A stretch of DNA of 64,000 nt, from positions 868,001 through 932,000 of the forward strand of contig JAJFZO010000407.1 in NCBI GenBank assembly GCA_021397835.1. Reading direction: 5' to 3'. This stretch comes from Moringa oleifera. Lineage: Eukaryota; Streptophyta; Magnoliopsida; Brassicales; Moringaceae. Shown here piece after piece: positions 35,261-46,350 of this stretch. The position numbers were made by a program, and so were the translations under genes. Positions within the stretch are counted from its first letter, which is position 1. Each line of letters starts with the position of its first letter. The notes under the pieces are model-generated. The model did no database searches. It was not told the origin of the DNA and saw only the letters and a list, made by a program, of their open reading frames with translations.

Positions 35261-35469
35261 TAATAAATCTGAACACTCACAATGTACTGAAAATTATTGG
35301 TAAATAAGGAAAAAAGCAAGATGATTAGACAATGTACTGAAAATTATTTTTTATTAATAAAAATAATATTATATGTAGTTTTCAAATGTATATACAAAAT
35401 TAATACATTGTAAAAAGAATAAAACAAATCAATTCTTATCATCTACAATTGAGTTGGCATATACATGTA

Positions 35470-38400
35470 TTGTCATGTGGTTTCATATCTATGGTATATC
35501 TTTGTGATTATATTTTAATGGCTTCCCAAGTAGTAAATGCTCCATTATGTATGGCATGTGAGGCTCGCAATTGTCACTTAAAAAAATAAAAAATATAGTT
35601 AAAAAATAGACATTCAACAGAAAACTTTCAAATAATAACAATAATTTGCAAAAAAGACTTACCTTTTTCTCTACTGGGGGACCTTGGTCTTTGGCTCTAG
35701 TGTGCATGAGAATGGAATATTTGACTTTTTGACATCTGATTTTCGCATGAAATATCTTCCACTAGTCATATAACTAGGTAGAATAAATCTAAGGGGTTTT
35801 ATTGCCAAATATGCACCTTAGTTGGTATCTCTTAACGAAAAGAGTCAAAAATTCGCAAAGCAAATTTCTGCAACACTAAGATAACTAACAGCCAGTGAGA
35901 TCCCCCAATATGGTATGGAACCATCAGCTACATTAAAAAATATTATTTTAAATTTCAGTGATAAGTTCTCATAATATTGCAAGAAAATAGTTAAAACCAA
36001 TGAAAATATACCTTATTCACAGTGTGCCAAGTAGACAATTAGGACAAAATTTGCCTCTCACATGATCTAAGAAGTCTAGTTCCCACTTATACGCTTCAAA
36101 ATTAGAGTGTGAAGGAGGACAATCAGTATCTGAATCCTTTTGATATTTATTGTAAATGTAAAAAAATATTGTCTACAAATTTGAGCAAAATAAAGTCAAT
36201 AAACAAATTGAATAAAAAGTCATCTAAATAATGAAAGTCCAACGAACTTATATAGAGCCAAGGATCACAGATGCAAACATCTTGTGCATACTGTTGAGGA
36301 AACTTCCTCTATTTTCTTCAAAGAAAATTCAAATATGCTTCAAGGTGCTGGTTGAGACATAAGAAAAACAATAATGTAATATTAAATCAATGTACGAAAT
36401 GAAGGTACGAATGTTAATTCTTAGTATAGTATGAATGTAACAATGTTTTGTAAAATGACTAACTTACAGAGTCATCGATCTATTCATCATTGTCTTTGAA
36501 GGCTTTGAACCATTCCATACTAACTGAATGAACAATAACTACATCGCGGCTAAAGAAAATGAAAACAAAGTACGAGAAAAAAGTCAAAATTTTTGAAAAT
36601 TTAGTCTAATGAAATGTAAAATATAAATATAAATGACTTACTATGATTGGCCATTCATGAACTCATTGAATGCAATGAGGATCTTGTTTGTGAATTTGGC
36701 CTTTGCACTCACCATGTGAGAGTATTTGACTTTCTTAGTAACAATGTTAAGGTTGACATGTGGGCTGCACAATCGTCTTGACCATTTACGAGTCCTAACA
36801 ACTAGTAGCACACAATCAGTTGCCTCAACTGGGATAATAACCAATCCACTTCGTCATTGCATGGACTTACTGTAGTGGCCATTTCCTCATCCGTTGGCTC
36901 TGCAGTTGCCACTTCCTCAGTTATTGGCCCTGCAGTGGCTTCTTTTTCATAGAATTGCCCTGCAGGAGCCAAGATCTCTTCAATGGAGTCTTTTGACTCC
37001 TTAGCTTTCTTAATAATGGGATGACATGATGTGGAGTTTGCACCCTGGGAAAAAAAAACAATTAAAGATGTCATCTTCATGTCATAAGTTGCATAATATT
37101 ATGAAATTACGATAAGATATAGATATAAATAGATTAAAAACCAAAAACTAAATTAATGGTTGCATACGACATTACTTACATCATTGGGAACTGGATTTGA
37201 CATAGTGCGGGAAGGGTCTCGACCATCAAATCCATATCCTCGTAGGGAGAGCTGGATAGATTTTAGGATAACCATTTGCTTTTGATAGTGTTTTTCATTT
37301 TAGGATTTCATTTGGTTTACCTATACCTCAAGAAGATCTGTTTTGCCTTCATAGAAGTGAGGTGGATCCTCTGTAGTCCTTTCTGCGTCAGGTGTCTGAC
37401 CCTCAACATTATCCTCTCGCACCTTGGATTCCATCCTCAGCCCCCTTGTATCACTGGCAACTTCATTAGATTCATCATCCCTCTGTCGCTCCACAAAAAG
37501 AAAGCTAACTCATCACTGCAAGAAAAAAAAAAGTTGTTCATTAAAAAATACAAGAACAAAACTCATATATATTATAAAGAATACATACCTTGTATTGCTT
37601 TGGCAAAGAAGAAGGCAATTTTATGGACCCTTGATAGTGTCGTCATACCCACTCAATCATGCAGCCGGCACATTGACTTGACCATGTGGCTCTAACGACA
37701 CGACGGTGTCTTCAACCCTAACATAGTAAGGGGCATGGCGCTCAGCATTTGTTGGCTCCAATTTTAGCTTAGCTCTCATTTAAAAATACGAAATCCAGCT
37801 TCTAAATTGAAAAAAAAAAGACATAGAATTAAGAACATAGGTATGAAATAAAAAATTTAGATAAGAAATTAAGAATGTAAGTGCGAAATAAAAATGAAAA
37901 CACAAAATTAAGAATGCAGGTATGAAATGAAAATGAAGACACGAAATTAGTAATGTAGGTATGAAAAGAAGATATGACATTACTTACAGTGTTTGTGAAG
38001 ATCTTCTTATAATCTGCGTTATGTGGCTTTTGATGGAACCTTTGTCGGCAAATTTGAGGCAATGGCAAGTTAGAACCTAACAACCTGCTACAATGCATGT
38101 TGGTGGTAGGAATCACTTCGAAGGCAAAAATCTATAGAAAAAGGAAATCACATTAGGCTTGATGAAGATAAAATTCGAATTCAATGAACTAAAAAAATTA
38201 ATGAATAAAAAATAAAAATGTATGATCTTTACTTACAATGCCTATGCGAAGCCATAGGTATTATAGTTTACCCTATCAACATCCATGGCTCGATTTGCAG
38301 CTACCTTCTTGAAATACAACAAAGAGTTGCAGTAGACCCATGTGCCCCATGAAAAGCTGTTAAAGGCTTCAATATTGTCTGCCAAATGAAACTGCCACTT

Positions 38401-38900
38401 GGGGACATGCTAGCACTCGTCATTGCCTTTGATGAAGCCATTTAATAGATACAACAAGCCCAAGTTCACCTTGTCATCTTAATCTTCAAACTCTCCTTTG
38501 AGCAGCCTCATCTTGATAATACTGCCACTGACCTTATCCCTGCCCCTGAAGTATTTTACGAGGATACCAAGCATATTAGCTGCAATTTTTTCTATGTTTA
38601 GTAGCTCGCCAAACTTCAAGCCAGTGATTAGACAGAATTCCACTTTACTGAAACAAACCTTATTTTGCCTAAGTTTAAACCATATTTCATCCTCGCGATT
38701 CTGTTGAATCTCCTAAAGTAGAAGATTATGGACAATAATCCCAGAAAAGTTAAAATCTATGTGCACATGTAAGAAATGTCCTAAGCAGGTCCCTCCAAAC
38801 TTCTCCTTCTAAGACTCATCCAAAATTTTCTTCAGAGTGAGGATGACATTATTGTCACAGTGTTTTAGTATCTTCTCAGTCTTCTAAGACTCTGTAGGGA
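35470..38900 (-). pseudogene. DUF1985 / Ulp1-like protease gene of a MULE
   Basis: Read on the minus strand. DUF1985-like motifs at about 38,840-38,230 are KFGGTCLGHFL, KVCFSKVEFCLITGLKFGE, DDKVNLGLLYLLNGF, then IEAFNSFSWGTWVY with NSLLYFKKV. A linker follows with an acidic repeat (TAGPITEEVATAEPTDEEMATT around 36,970-36,870), an exon ending NGQS with a GT donor at about 36,642, and HSVSMEWFKAFKDNDE (about 36,530-36,480). Near the end, SDNCEPHMPYIMEHLLLGKPL (35,575-35,510) resembles the Cys-containing motif of C48 (Ulp1/SENP) proteases, where DCG is expected; here the glycine is changed. Stops interrupt several exons. Such genes are carried by plant MULEs and are not host SUMO proteases. Confidence 0.65.
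37810..37980 (+). repeat. Minisatellite of about 43 bp in intron of the Ulp1-like gene
   Basis: Four copies of 'aagaatgtaggtatgaaat', followed by 'aaaaatgaagacacgaaatt' with variations. It lies between coding segments of the DUF1985/Ulp1 gene, consistent with an intron. Confidence 0.6.
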
Positions 38901-38984
38901 TCACATGGCTTCTGAGAAGTAGAGCTAGTTGTCATCTACAGTTGGCCCCAAAAAACATATCAAAATTCGAGTAAATAGTATATA

Positions 38985-39145
38985 ATTTCAAAATTAACAT
39001 ACGATTTTAAAAATTAGGTACGATTAATTGGTACAATTTCAAAAACTATGTATGATTTTCCAAAACCAAGTACGATTTCCAAAACTATGTATGATTAATT
39101 AGTACGATTCCTAAAACTATGTACGATTTGCCCTAACATGGTACG
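38985..39145 (-). repeat. Array of GTACGATTT repeats (right)
   Basis: About nine 'gtacgatt' or 'gtatgatt' phrases, spaced by 15-20 bp of 'tccaaaactat'. It is inverted with respect to the array at 34,660-35,260, just outside the start of the DUF1985 coding region. Confidence 0.6.
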
Positions 39146-39366
39146 AATCTAACGAATCGATATATATAAATGCACCCAAAGCAAAAAATTGATGCACATA
39201 CACCAATGAATGAGTAGCTAAACATGCGATACTTATACATATACCCAAACTAATTTTTCGATTTCAATGTATCAAAAAAAAAAAGAAAAAAATACATCTA
39301 AAGAAGTTTATTAATCTGCCAAGTGTGGTAACCCATTTCTTGTCTACTAAATTAAACAACACCATT

Positions 39367-40454
39367 TCAACTAAGTAGGGTGTTGATTGCTGTTCCAAGG
39401 GAGGAATTGGCAACGCTGTAGCCTCCGTCAACAGGCAGATTGATCCCACTCACGTACTTAGATTCATCACTCGCTAAATACAGGGCTGCCTCCGCAATAT
39501 CTTCTGGTTTTAGCACTGCCTCTTTCAAGACAGCCGATGAGGAAATCATCTCCTCCAGCTTCTCCTTTTCCACCATTCCTGCTGATTTTTGCAGTAAGTT
39601 GGTCGGCATCGCATAAGGAGCAACACAATTAACTCTAATGCCAAACTCTCCCAATTCCAAGCATAAGTTCTTAGCCAACCCAACCACTGCATGCTTTGAT
39701 ACCACATAAGCGTGCGGCAACCCAATAGATATCAACGAAGCAGTACTAGAAGTGAAGAGAATACAACCTTTTCTGGCTGGAATCATCACTCTCGCAGCGT
39801 GTTTGGCACCCAAGAAAGCACCGAACAAGTTCACGTCCATGATTCTCTTGAAATCTTCATTGTCTGTACCGACAATTCCTTGGTCACCAAATTTACTACA
39901 TACACCTGCATTATTGAACATAATATCAAGCTTTCCATACTTAGTGACGGCCAGGTCCACTGCTTGTTTGACATCAGAATCACATGTTACATCGCAGTGG
40001 ACATAAGAGATGGTTTCCTCAGTTCCCAGTTTCTGGCATAGGGAGCTACCAAGCTCATCTTGAATATCTGCAATTAGGACCCTGGCACCATGTTGAACAA
40101 ACAACCTTGCTGTGGACTCACCTATGCCACTAGCACCACCCGTGATCAGTGCCACCTTGCCTTCTAGCCTGCCATTCAAACCAAAAATAATAGAATATAA
40201 GATTACAGAAAAAAAAAGAAGGTTAAGCTGGAATTAATTGGAGCCTGTAATTATTATCAGTTAGCATTTTAGGCAATTGTTTGCCAAAAGCATCAATTAA
40301 TATTTTGAAGATCGTTCCAATTCTAGGCATGCAATAGGGCTTCATCTTCAAGAGATTGAAGATCGATCTTATCTACTGAACAACATGAAGAATCTAAACA
40401 TGGTAGATGAAGCAACAGGGTTTTGTTTTACCTTTTAGCGGCTGGAGTTGCCAT
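39367..40454 (-). CDS. Short-chain dehydrogenase/reductase SDR-1 (SDR110C type)
   Basis: Two exons, 40,454-40,432 and 40,168-39,367, with a 263-bp GT-AG intron, give 274 residues ending TLLS and a TGA stop. The start ATG lies in exon 1 (MATPAAKR); the Met at the upstream end of the open frame is inside the intron. Classical SDR motifs: TGGASGIG (17-24) for cofactor binding; Asp42 after the second strand, favouring NAD(H); NNAG (93-96); active-site Asn121, Ser148/149, Tyr162 and Lys166 (YVVSK). The family includes secoisolariciresinol dehydrogenase, xanthoxin dehydrogenase (ABA2) and momilactone A synthase, so it probably oxidises an alcohol of a secondary metabolite or hormone precursor in the cytosol. 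The substrate cannot be read from sequence. It is very close to the gene at 52,811-53,880. No defect was seen. Confidence 0.93.
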
Positions 40455-41575
40455 AGAATCAGAGCCCTTCTTCACCTAAAATTGATAACAGTTTGGTATG
40501 CTGCTCCTATTCTTTTATACAGCACAACAAACACACCTGCTATGCTAAGAATTCAAATTGATAAAAAGAAAGATAAGTTTTCTGTGATGGATATCAATTG
40601 CTTTTTCTACCTTTTGAAAAGCAGCATGACTACCATATGCTATTGAGAATGCGCTAGTGTCCAGGATGTTATGGATATCAATTAATTTCTTACCTCACAA
40701 AGCGACACAAGGAAAGGTCAATCTCCCTTGCCATGCTGACAGGAAAGCCCTCCCAACCCAAAGTTTTTGTTCCGGGAAAATGATGAAAGTGAATGTTATA
40801 ACCAATAGATGGGGAAAAAAATAAAATTTACTGCAGTTAAAATTATATTTGAATATTTAAGGAGATGTAGGAATCATACAAAATTAGAATTAATCAAAAA
40901 ATAATAAAATTATTGTTTTTTTTTGTAACATTGAAAAGAACCAGACAAATAAGAGAATAAATGAAATTCAGAAATTAAAATTTAGTAGAATCAAAAAGAG
41001 TATAGCATTTGCACATTTAATGGTTAAAAAGAATATTCACGTTGACAAACCATAACAAATATTCTAAAATTATTGTTTTATAATTGAATTATCATGTTGT
41101 ACCCATGTTGTATGCTAAGGACAAAATAAAACCATGACAAGCAAGTAGTTAAAACAACATTTAATAAAGGTTTAATGGGTTAGTCAGCTTGTCTTTAACT
41201 TAATTTCTGATAACAATCATCACTGTAAATTAATCTTTTAATGATTATTATATAAATTTCAACCAACAATTCCTACAATGGTGGCTGTAGCTTGTATCTG
41301 ACAATATTTACTAGTCACAATGGGTTGTTTAAATTCTAAGAGTAATTTCAATTACTTATAATTCAAAATAGACAATTGCAATTATTATTATTATTGTTTT
41401 CTGAAGTAACAGACCAAAGTAGAGATAATTTATGGTTCTTAAAATCCCATCTCTAAAATTCTACCCCACATGATGTAGATGCGACATGATTTATATATAC
41501 ATGAGACAAAGTGGTGATTTCAATTAAGAGAAATGCCACAGCTTGTATGCCAACTAATTAACACAAATTGTTGCT
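40455..41575. repeat. SDR-1 upstream region, duplicated at 53,881-55,053
   Basis: Landmarks shared in order with the SDR-2 upstream region are 'ggaaaatgatgaaagtg', 'accatgacaagcaagta', 'ggtttaatgggt', 'gtcagcttgtctttaactt', 'gaagtaacagaccaaagta', 'gatgcgacatgattta' and 'gtggtgatttcaattaag'. The duplication that produced the two genes therefore includes more than 1 kb of 5' flank. No gene lies here. Confidence 0.8.
40512..40519 (-). promoter_or_regulatory. TATA box of SDR-1
   Basis: TATAAAAG on the minus strand, 58 bp before the ATG. The same box with matching surroundings lies before SDR-2 at 53,938-53,945, which supports it. Confidence 0.6.
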
Positions 41576-42192
41576 ACAACTTAAGAGTCCCGTTAATTAA
41601 ATTGACTGTCCCTTCTAACCAATTTTAATTATTGCAGAAACTTTAAAGAGCACAAAGAAACGAATGGGTCGTTTCGCTGAATTAGTAGTGGAAGTCAACT
41701 CTTGGCCACCGAAGGATGCAAACAAGACTGTTCTTTTGGAGGGCGTATATGATAAAACTGTTCTTCTCATTATGAAACTTAGGTGTGGTAGAGATATAGA
41801 ATAAACAAGGGGAGTTTTTTTCACTTAATGAAATGATTTTTTTAATTAAAAAATATTAATTTTTATTAATTTAATTTTTTCTCAAAAATTTTTAGGAAAA
41901 AAAAGTTTAAAGAGTGATCATATCTGTAGAAATGTTATTCTTTTGAAATTACTTTTTTTATTTTTTTTTTATTTTTTTACAAAAAAACTGTCAAACTCTA
42001 TTTCTAGTTCTTATTGTCTATAAAGTGAAGATTTCTTCAAAATTTGTTGAATGGTTATTAATTCTTAACAAACAACTCTCAAAAGGTCTTTTAAGGCACG
42101 CGATTCTCTATTTTTTAATTATTATGTGATGTATGCAAAAAATGCGAAAATGAATTTCGTATTTCTTAAGTGTAGGTTCTTCTCTCTTCTCT

Positions 42193-42237
<45 letters not shown>

Positions 42238-42328
42238 TCTCTCAATCTTTGAAAAAGCTTTCAACTTTTTTATTCTTTTTGTGAGATCAAGATACATGTG
42301 CTCTTCCTCTAAATGTGGTTAAGAATGG
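41576..42328. other. Intergenic, AT-rich, with (TA)n microsatellite
   Basis: No coding signal was found. A pure TA dinucleotide run of about 38 bp lies at 42,196-42,233. The segment separates the SDR-1 promoter region from the hAT element. Confidence 0.6.
42196..42233. repeat. (TA)n microsatellite
   Basis: An uninterrupted run of about 19 TA units, followed by TGAGATCT. Confidence 0.9.
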
Positions 42329-42336
42329 TTTGAATG
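42329..42336. other. hAT target-site duplication, left (TTTGAATG)
   Basis: 8 bp directly before the TAAGGCCGG terminus; it matches GTTGAATG at 46,078-46,085 at 7 of 8 positions. Confidence 0.65.
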
Positions 42337-45300
42337 TAAGGCCGGTCCTTACACTTATGAGGATTGGGGCGAAAATAAAAAATGAGTAATAACATGTAAT
42401 GAACAAAATTATGTATTTACAAAAATAAAATCATTTAAAATGACTTCTTCTAGTAGTTCGAGAAGCAAATTCATTAATAATATTTTCATAATCAATTTGT
42501 TATGATATATCTTTTTCAATACATAAGGTTCCAATATACCTTTTTCAATACATAAGGTTACTAATCCATTTAATCATTTTTGTGAGATGATTGATTATAA
42601 ATAAAACTTTAACAATTTTAATTTAGAAACACTTCTTTCAATCGATGTTACAGTCACATATATAGTTAACAATATTTTATAAGTAAGTGAGACATTAGGA
42701 TAAACCCAGAACTTTTAAAAACTCTAAAATTTCAAATGTTGTCTTTTTTTTTCAATACGTTAAGTCATTTGTAATATTTTTAGTTCAAAAATAACTCACT
42801 TGAATCAATATCTAAAGAGCCACCTTATTTTAAAGTATTTTCAAGATTAATACAATATTCTTTCAATTTATTATCATCTACAGAATTTAACTTATTCGAA
42901 TTAAATAAGAAACTAAAAATAATATCAAATGCTCCTAATTGTTCAAATCTACTTTTTAAAGCAGTAATAGCAACATCCACTACAACAATAAAATAATTAA
43001 CTCTAAAAGAATCTTTAGTAGATTATATATTACCTTAATGTGCATTCTTATCAAATTGGTTTTTTCTTTGAACTTTTCATTTTTTTTTTAGTAAAAATAG
43101 GTTTAATATCCATTTCAAATGCAAGAGTTATAGCACTAATCATAGCACAAGCAAATCCATGTTCTCTATAATTTTCAAAAAAATAAATTAATCCCTTCAA
43201 TTTTTTTATGGCATCATTAATATCCATATCTTTGGATTGCAATATCTTGCTAACCATATCAATAGAAAATAAAATTTCATGCCAAATAATCATGTCTAAC
43301 AAAAATTCAAAATTCTCTAATTCATTTTCTAAACGCTCAGCTTCACTCTTTATCTTAGTTTCATCACTAGTTTCAACTAAGTCTAATGAAGTTTCTTTTA
43401 TTTGCAAGGTTTGAGATCTAATGGCTTTCACACTTTCAATACTGCTCTCCAATCGTGTGTTAAACAATGATTTAAGGGTTAAACCATGTACATGATCTTG
43501 TGAAAATTTTCATCGTCTTTTAGAACTACTAAACAATGAATATATGTGTTGAATAACTCCAAAAAAAGATTTAACACAAGAGTGTGCCATATCACAAATA
43601 GTAAGATGTAAAGAATGAAAAGCACATGAAACATACAATACTCGAGGATTTATTTCAAGTAATTTTTTTTGCACACCTTAATGTTAGATCTATTATCATA
43701 ACATTGTCCCTTTACGTTTCAAACCAAGGGATATCAATATAGATTATAATTAATTAAAAAGTATACATCTAAATGCATCATGCACATTCAAAAATATTCT
43801 AAAAAGTATTCTTTTATTTTTACTAGACTAATTGATACATCAACACATCATATAATTAAAGTCATTTATTCTTTGTAACTTATATCAGGAGTACAATCAA
43901 GTATCAAAGAGAAATATTTAGCCTTTTTAAATTTTGAAATAATTACACTTTTAATTTCAAATACTAATCTAGAATCAATTCATTTTGAAATTTATGGCTA
44001 AGATAGTGATAATGTGTTTCACTATTCTTAATGCGTCAAACATGCTCTTGCATCACTAAATAATCAAACTCTACAATTATTTTAATTAAACTTAAAAAGT
44101 TACCATTATTATTTTCATAAATTCTCTCATGTGTCCCACAAAAAGACATATTATTCTTTGCAAGGCACTTCATTATAACAACTATTCTGATAAGAACTTG
44201 TTTCCAATGATTTTTTTTTAATTTGTTTTTGTAAATCTTTGTCAATTGTTTCATTCTTTCTTAATCTAATTTGTAAGTCAATCTAAATATTCATATTAGT
44301 GATTTGCTCAATACTATTCTCACGTTATTTAAACCTCTCACTTAAGTGCTTCCAATCATTAAAAACTTCATGTGCTAACAAACATCTATTATGCATTGAG
44401 TTAAACAATTTACAACAAAAACAATGTACTTTGTTTGCATCCTTTGAGGACACTAGCCATTTTCTATTTTGATTTTCTCCATTGGATAATTTTCTTGTGT
44501 AATAAGAATACGAAGAGTGTTTAGAAAGCTCATCCATAGGAAACTTTAGATTACTTTCTTTTATAGGACCCATTTCTACTAAAACATCCTTTATTTTGTT
44601 ATCAATGTTATCTCAATTTCTTGGATCATACATATCCAACCTTAACTTGGTTACTCTAATTTATTTTTATTCTCAATTATATCATTAATATCTTAATTCA
44701 AGTTCATATCATCATTTTCTCTCAATCTTTTATCTTCATTGGGAATATTTTCTCTAAACTCTTCTTGTTTATCTATCACATGTTCACTTAATTCTTCCTT
44801 ATTATTACATTATTGTAATTAATTACTTGAATCTTCAATTGAAGAACTAATCCTAAAAAATTTATTAAGAGCACATTTTTTAGTTTTAATCATCTTTTCT
44901 ACATTTTTTTCTTTTATTTCTTTTTTGACTTTCTGATTAATAATTTTTAAGAAACATGTTTGTATCACAACTATCAAGTTTAAAAATTAAAAATACACAA
45001 TCAAATGACAAGCTAATAATAAAATAAACAATTAAATTCGATGAAAAAATATAGACAAAGAGCAATAAAACCTTGTTTACACTTATCCAAATAAGTAATA
45101 AACCCTAAAAGAAAAAAAAAGTGATGTCAGCTAAAAGAACTTAAAAATTTATATAAGCAATAATAAAACATTTTAATACAAAATCTGAATTCCTCGGTGA
45201 AAGAAGAACAAAAAAAAAAAATCAATCATATAAAATCTTAAGCATTATAGTATATTTGATACTAGTACTTTAAAGTGTTAAAAAAGATCAATAATAATCA

Positions 45301-46077
45301 AATCTTGTTAACTTGAACTTTCATTGAATATCAATAATGGCAAAGTACCCTAACAAATCATTATCTATAAGATCAAATCAGGCAAGTGTAAACTACTAAT
45401 GTTGTTATTATCATATAATTAAATATAATGGAAAGTTTGAAGGGTATCAAGACTTAATCTTAAATTAACCTCATTACATTGTTAAATTTCGAATAAACAC
45501 TAGTAATTTTAGTTTCACAATTAGCATCCTATATTCCTATTATTACCAATTACATATAGTTTATTTAAGATGAAATTATAAGACAACATAGAAGGTAAAA
45601 TCTCTTAATCATGAATGAGTACCATCTAGTAACAAAACAAAGAATTTTCATTATGATAATCTTAGCAGCAAAATAGTGAGATAAATGATCTGTTCCCAAA
45701 AATCAAACGAAGAACAAATTGGGATTAAAAATAAAAGGTTAGAGATGAAGCATAAACTCTACTAAAAAAAGAAAGTAGAAGCAAAACACCACAATGATAG
45801 TATCAAAACTGATTCATTTAAGTATGAGAAAGTAAGACACACATTGAAATTGAGAGAAAAAGAGAAAGAAAACGTTAGAGTTTGACATTTTGTATGCTTT
45901 GTTATTTTTAAACTAAGATTTGGGGAAAAAAGTTAAAAAGAAAACAAAAGTAGAAAGCAATTTTTAATTTTTATTATACATTACATTATAAGAAAAAATT
46001 GGGCCCTTTAAATCTAGAGCCACTTAAATTTTGGAGCTGGCCATCGCCCTTAGGGCACAGGTCCAAGGTTAGCCCTG
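42337..46077 (-). mobile_element. hAT transposon with recognisable ends
   Basis: The left terminus TAAGGCCGGTCCTTACAC and the right terminus, read inward as CAGGGCTAACCTTGGACC, are diverged inverted repeats of the CAGGGCCGG-type common in plant hAT elements. 8-bp target duplications with one mismatch flank the element. Inside is a single minus-strand transposase pseudogene. The total length of about 3.74 kb fits a full-length element. It lies about 1.9 kb upstream of SDR-1. Confidence 0.8.
42440..44960 (-). pseudogene. hAT transposase (TTF zinc finger / DUF4371 / dimerisation)
   Basis: Minus-strand order: a charged N-terminus from about 44,900; a TTF-type zinc finger (MGPIKESNLKFPMD ... KWLVSSKDANKVHCFCCKLF ... 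DWKHLSERF, 44,573-44,325); a DUF4371-type region (HWKQVLIRIVVIMKCLAKNN.SF.GT.E..Y..NNGNFLSLI, 44,210-44,070); TRLESSIESVKAIR and FEFLLDMIIWHEILFSI ... VSKILQSKDMDI (43,467-43,190); and a broken C-terminal dimerisation region to about 42,440. It is split by several frameshifts and stops and is not functional. All expected regions can be followed, so decay is moderate. Confidence 0.8.
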
Positions 46078-46085
46078 GTTGAATG
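46078..46085. other. hAT target-site duplication, right (GTTGAATG)
   Basis: 8 bp after the AGCCCTG terminus; partner of TTTGAATG at 42,329-42,336. Confidence 0.65.
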
Positions 46086-46149
46086 AAACAACAATTTTTT
46101 TTATTCTTCATTCCTTTTTCTTCTCTTCTTTTTCTATCTTATTTGTGAG

Positions 46150-46350
46150 ATCTTTTAATTCATGTAAAGTTCATTAAGTCTTTATGTAACATTTTTTCAT
46201 AGCCTCTATGTAATCTTCAAAGCATAGGTTCTGTATAATCTTTAATAGCATAAGCTTTGTGTAATGTTCAAATGATATATTCCACATAGCATTTTTGAAG
46301 CTTCATGTAACCTTATCTATAAGCTTCATATAACCTTGTATGCTTTAGGG
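46150..46350 (+). repeat. Degenerate minisatellite, same family as 1,580-1,905
   Basis: 'atagcctctatgtaatctt', 'ataggttctgtataatctt', 'ataagctttgtgtaatgtt', 'gcttcatgtaacctt' and 'gcttcatataacctt' recur every 30-40 bp. The phrase order and unit size match the array at the start of the window. Confidence 0.6.

Noticed and set aside
37276..37695. 139-codon open frame on the plus strand
   Set aside because: It lies opposite the Ulp1-like gene, is rich in hydrophobic and Lys runs from AT-rich intron DNA, and overlaps another shadow frame.
39712..40041. 109-codon open frame on the plus strand
   Set aside because: It is antisense to SDR-1 exon 2 and has no independent motif. The same kind of shadow frame appears opposite SDR-2 (53,076-53,476) and SDR-3 (62,056-62,307).
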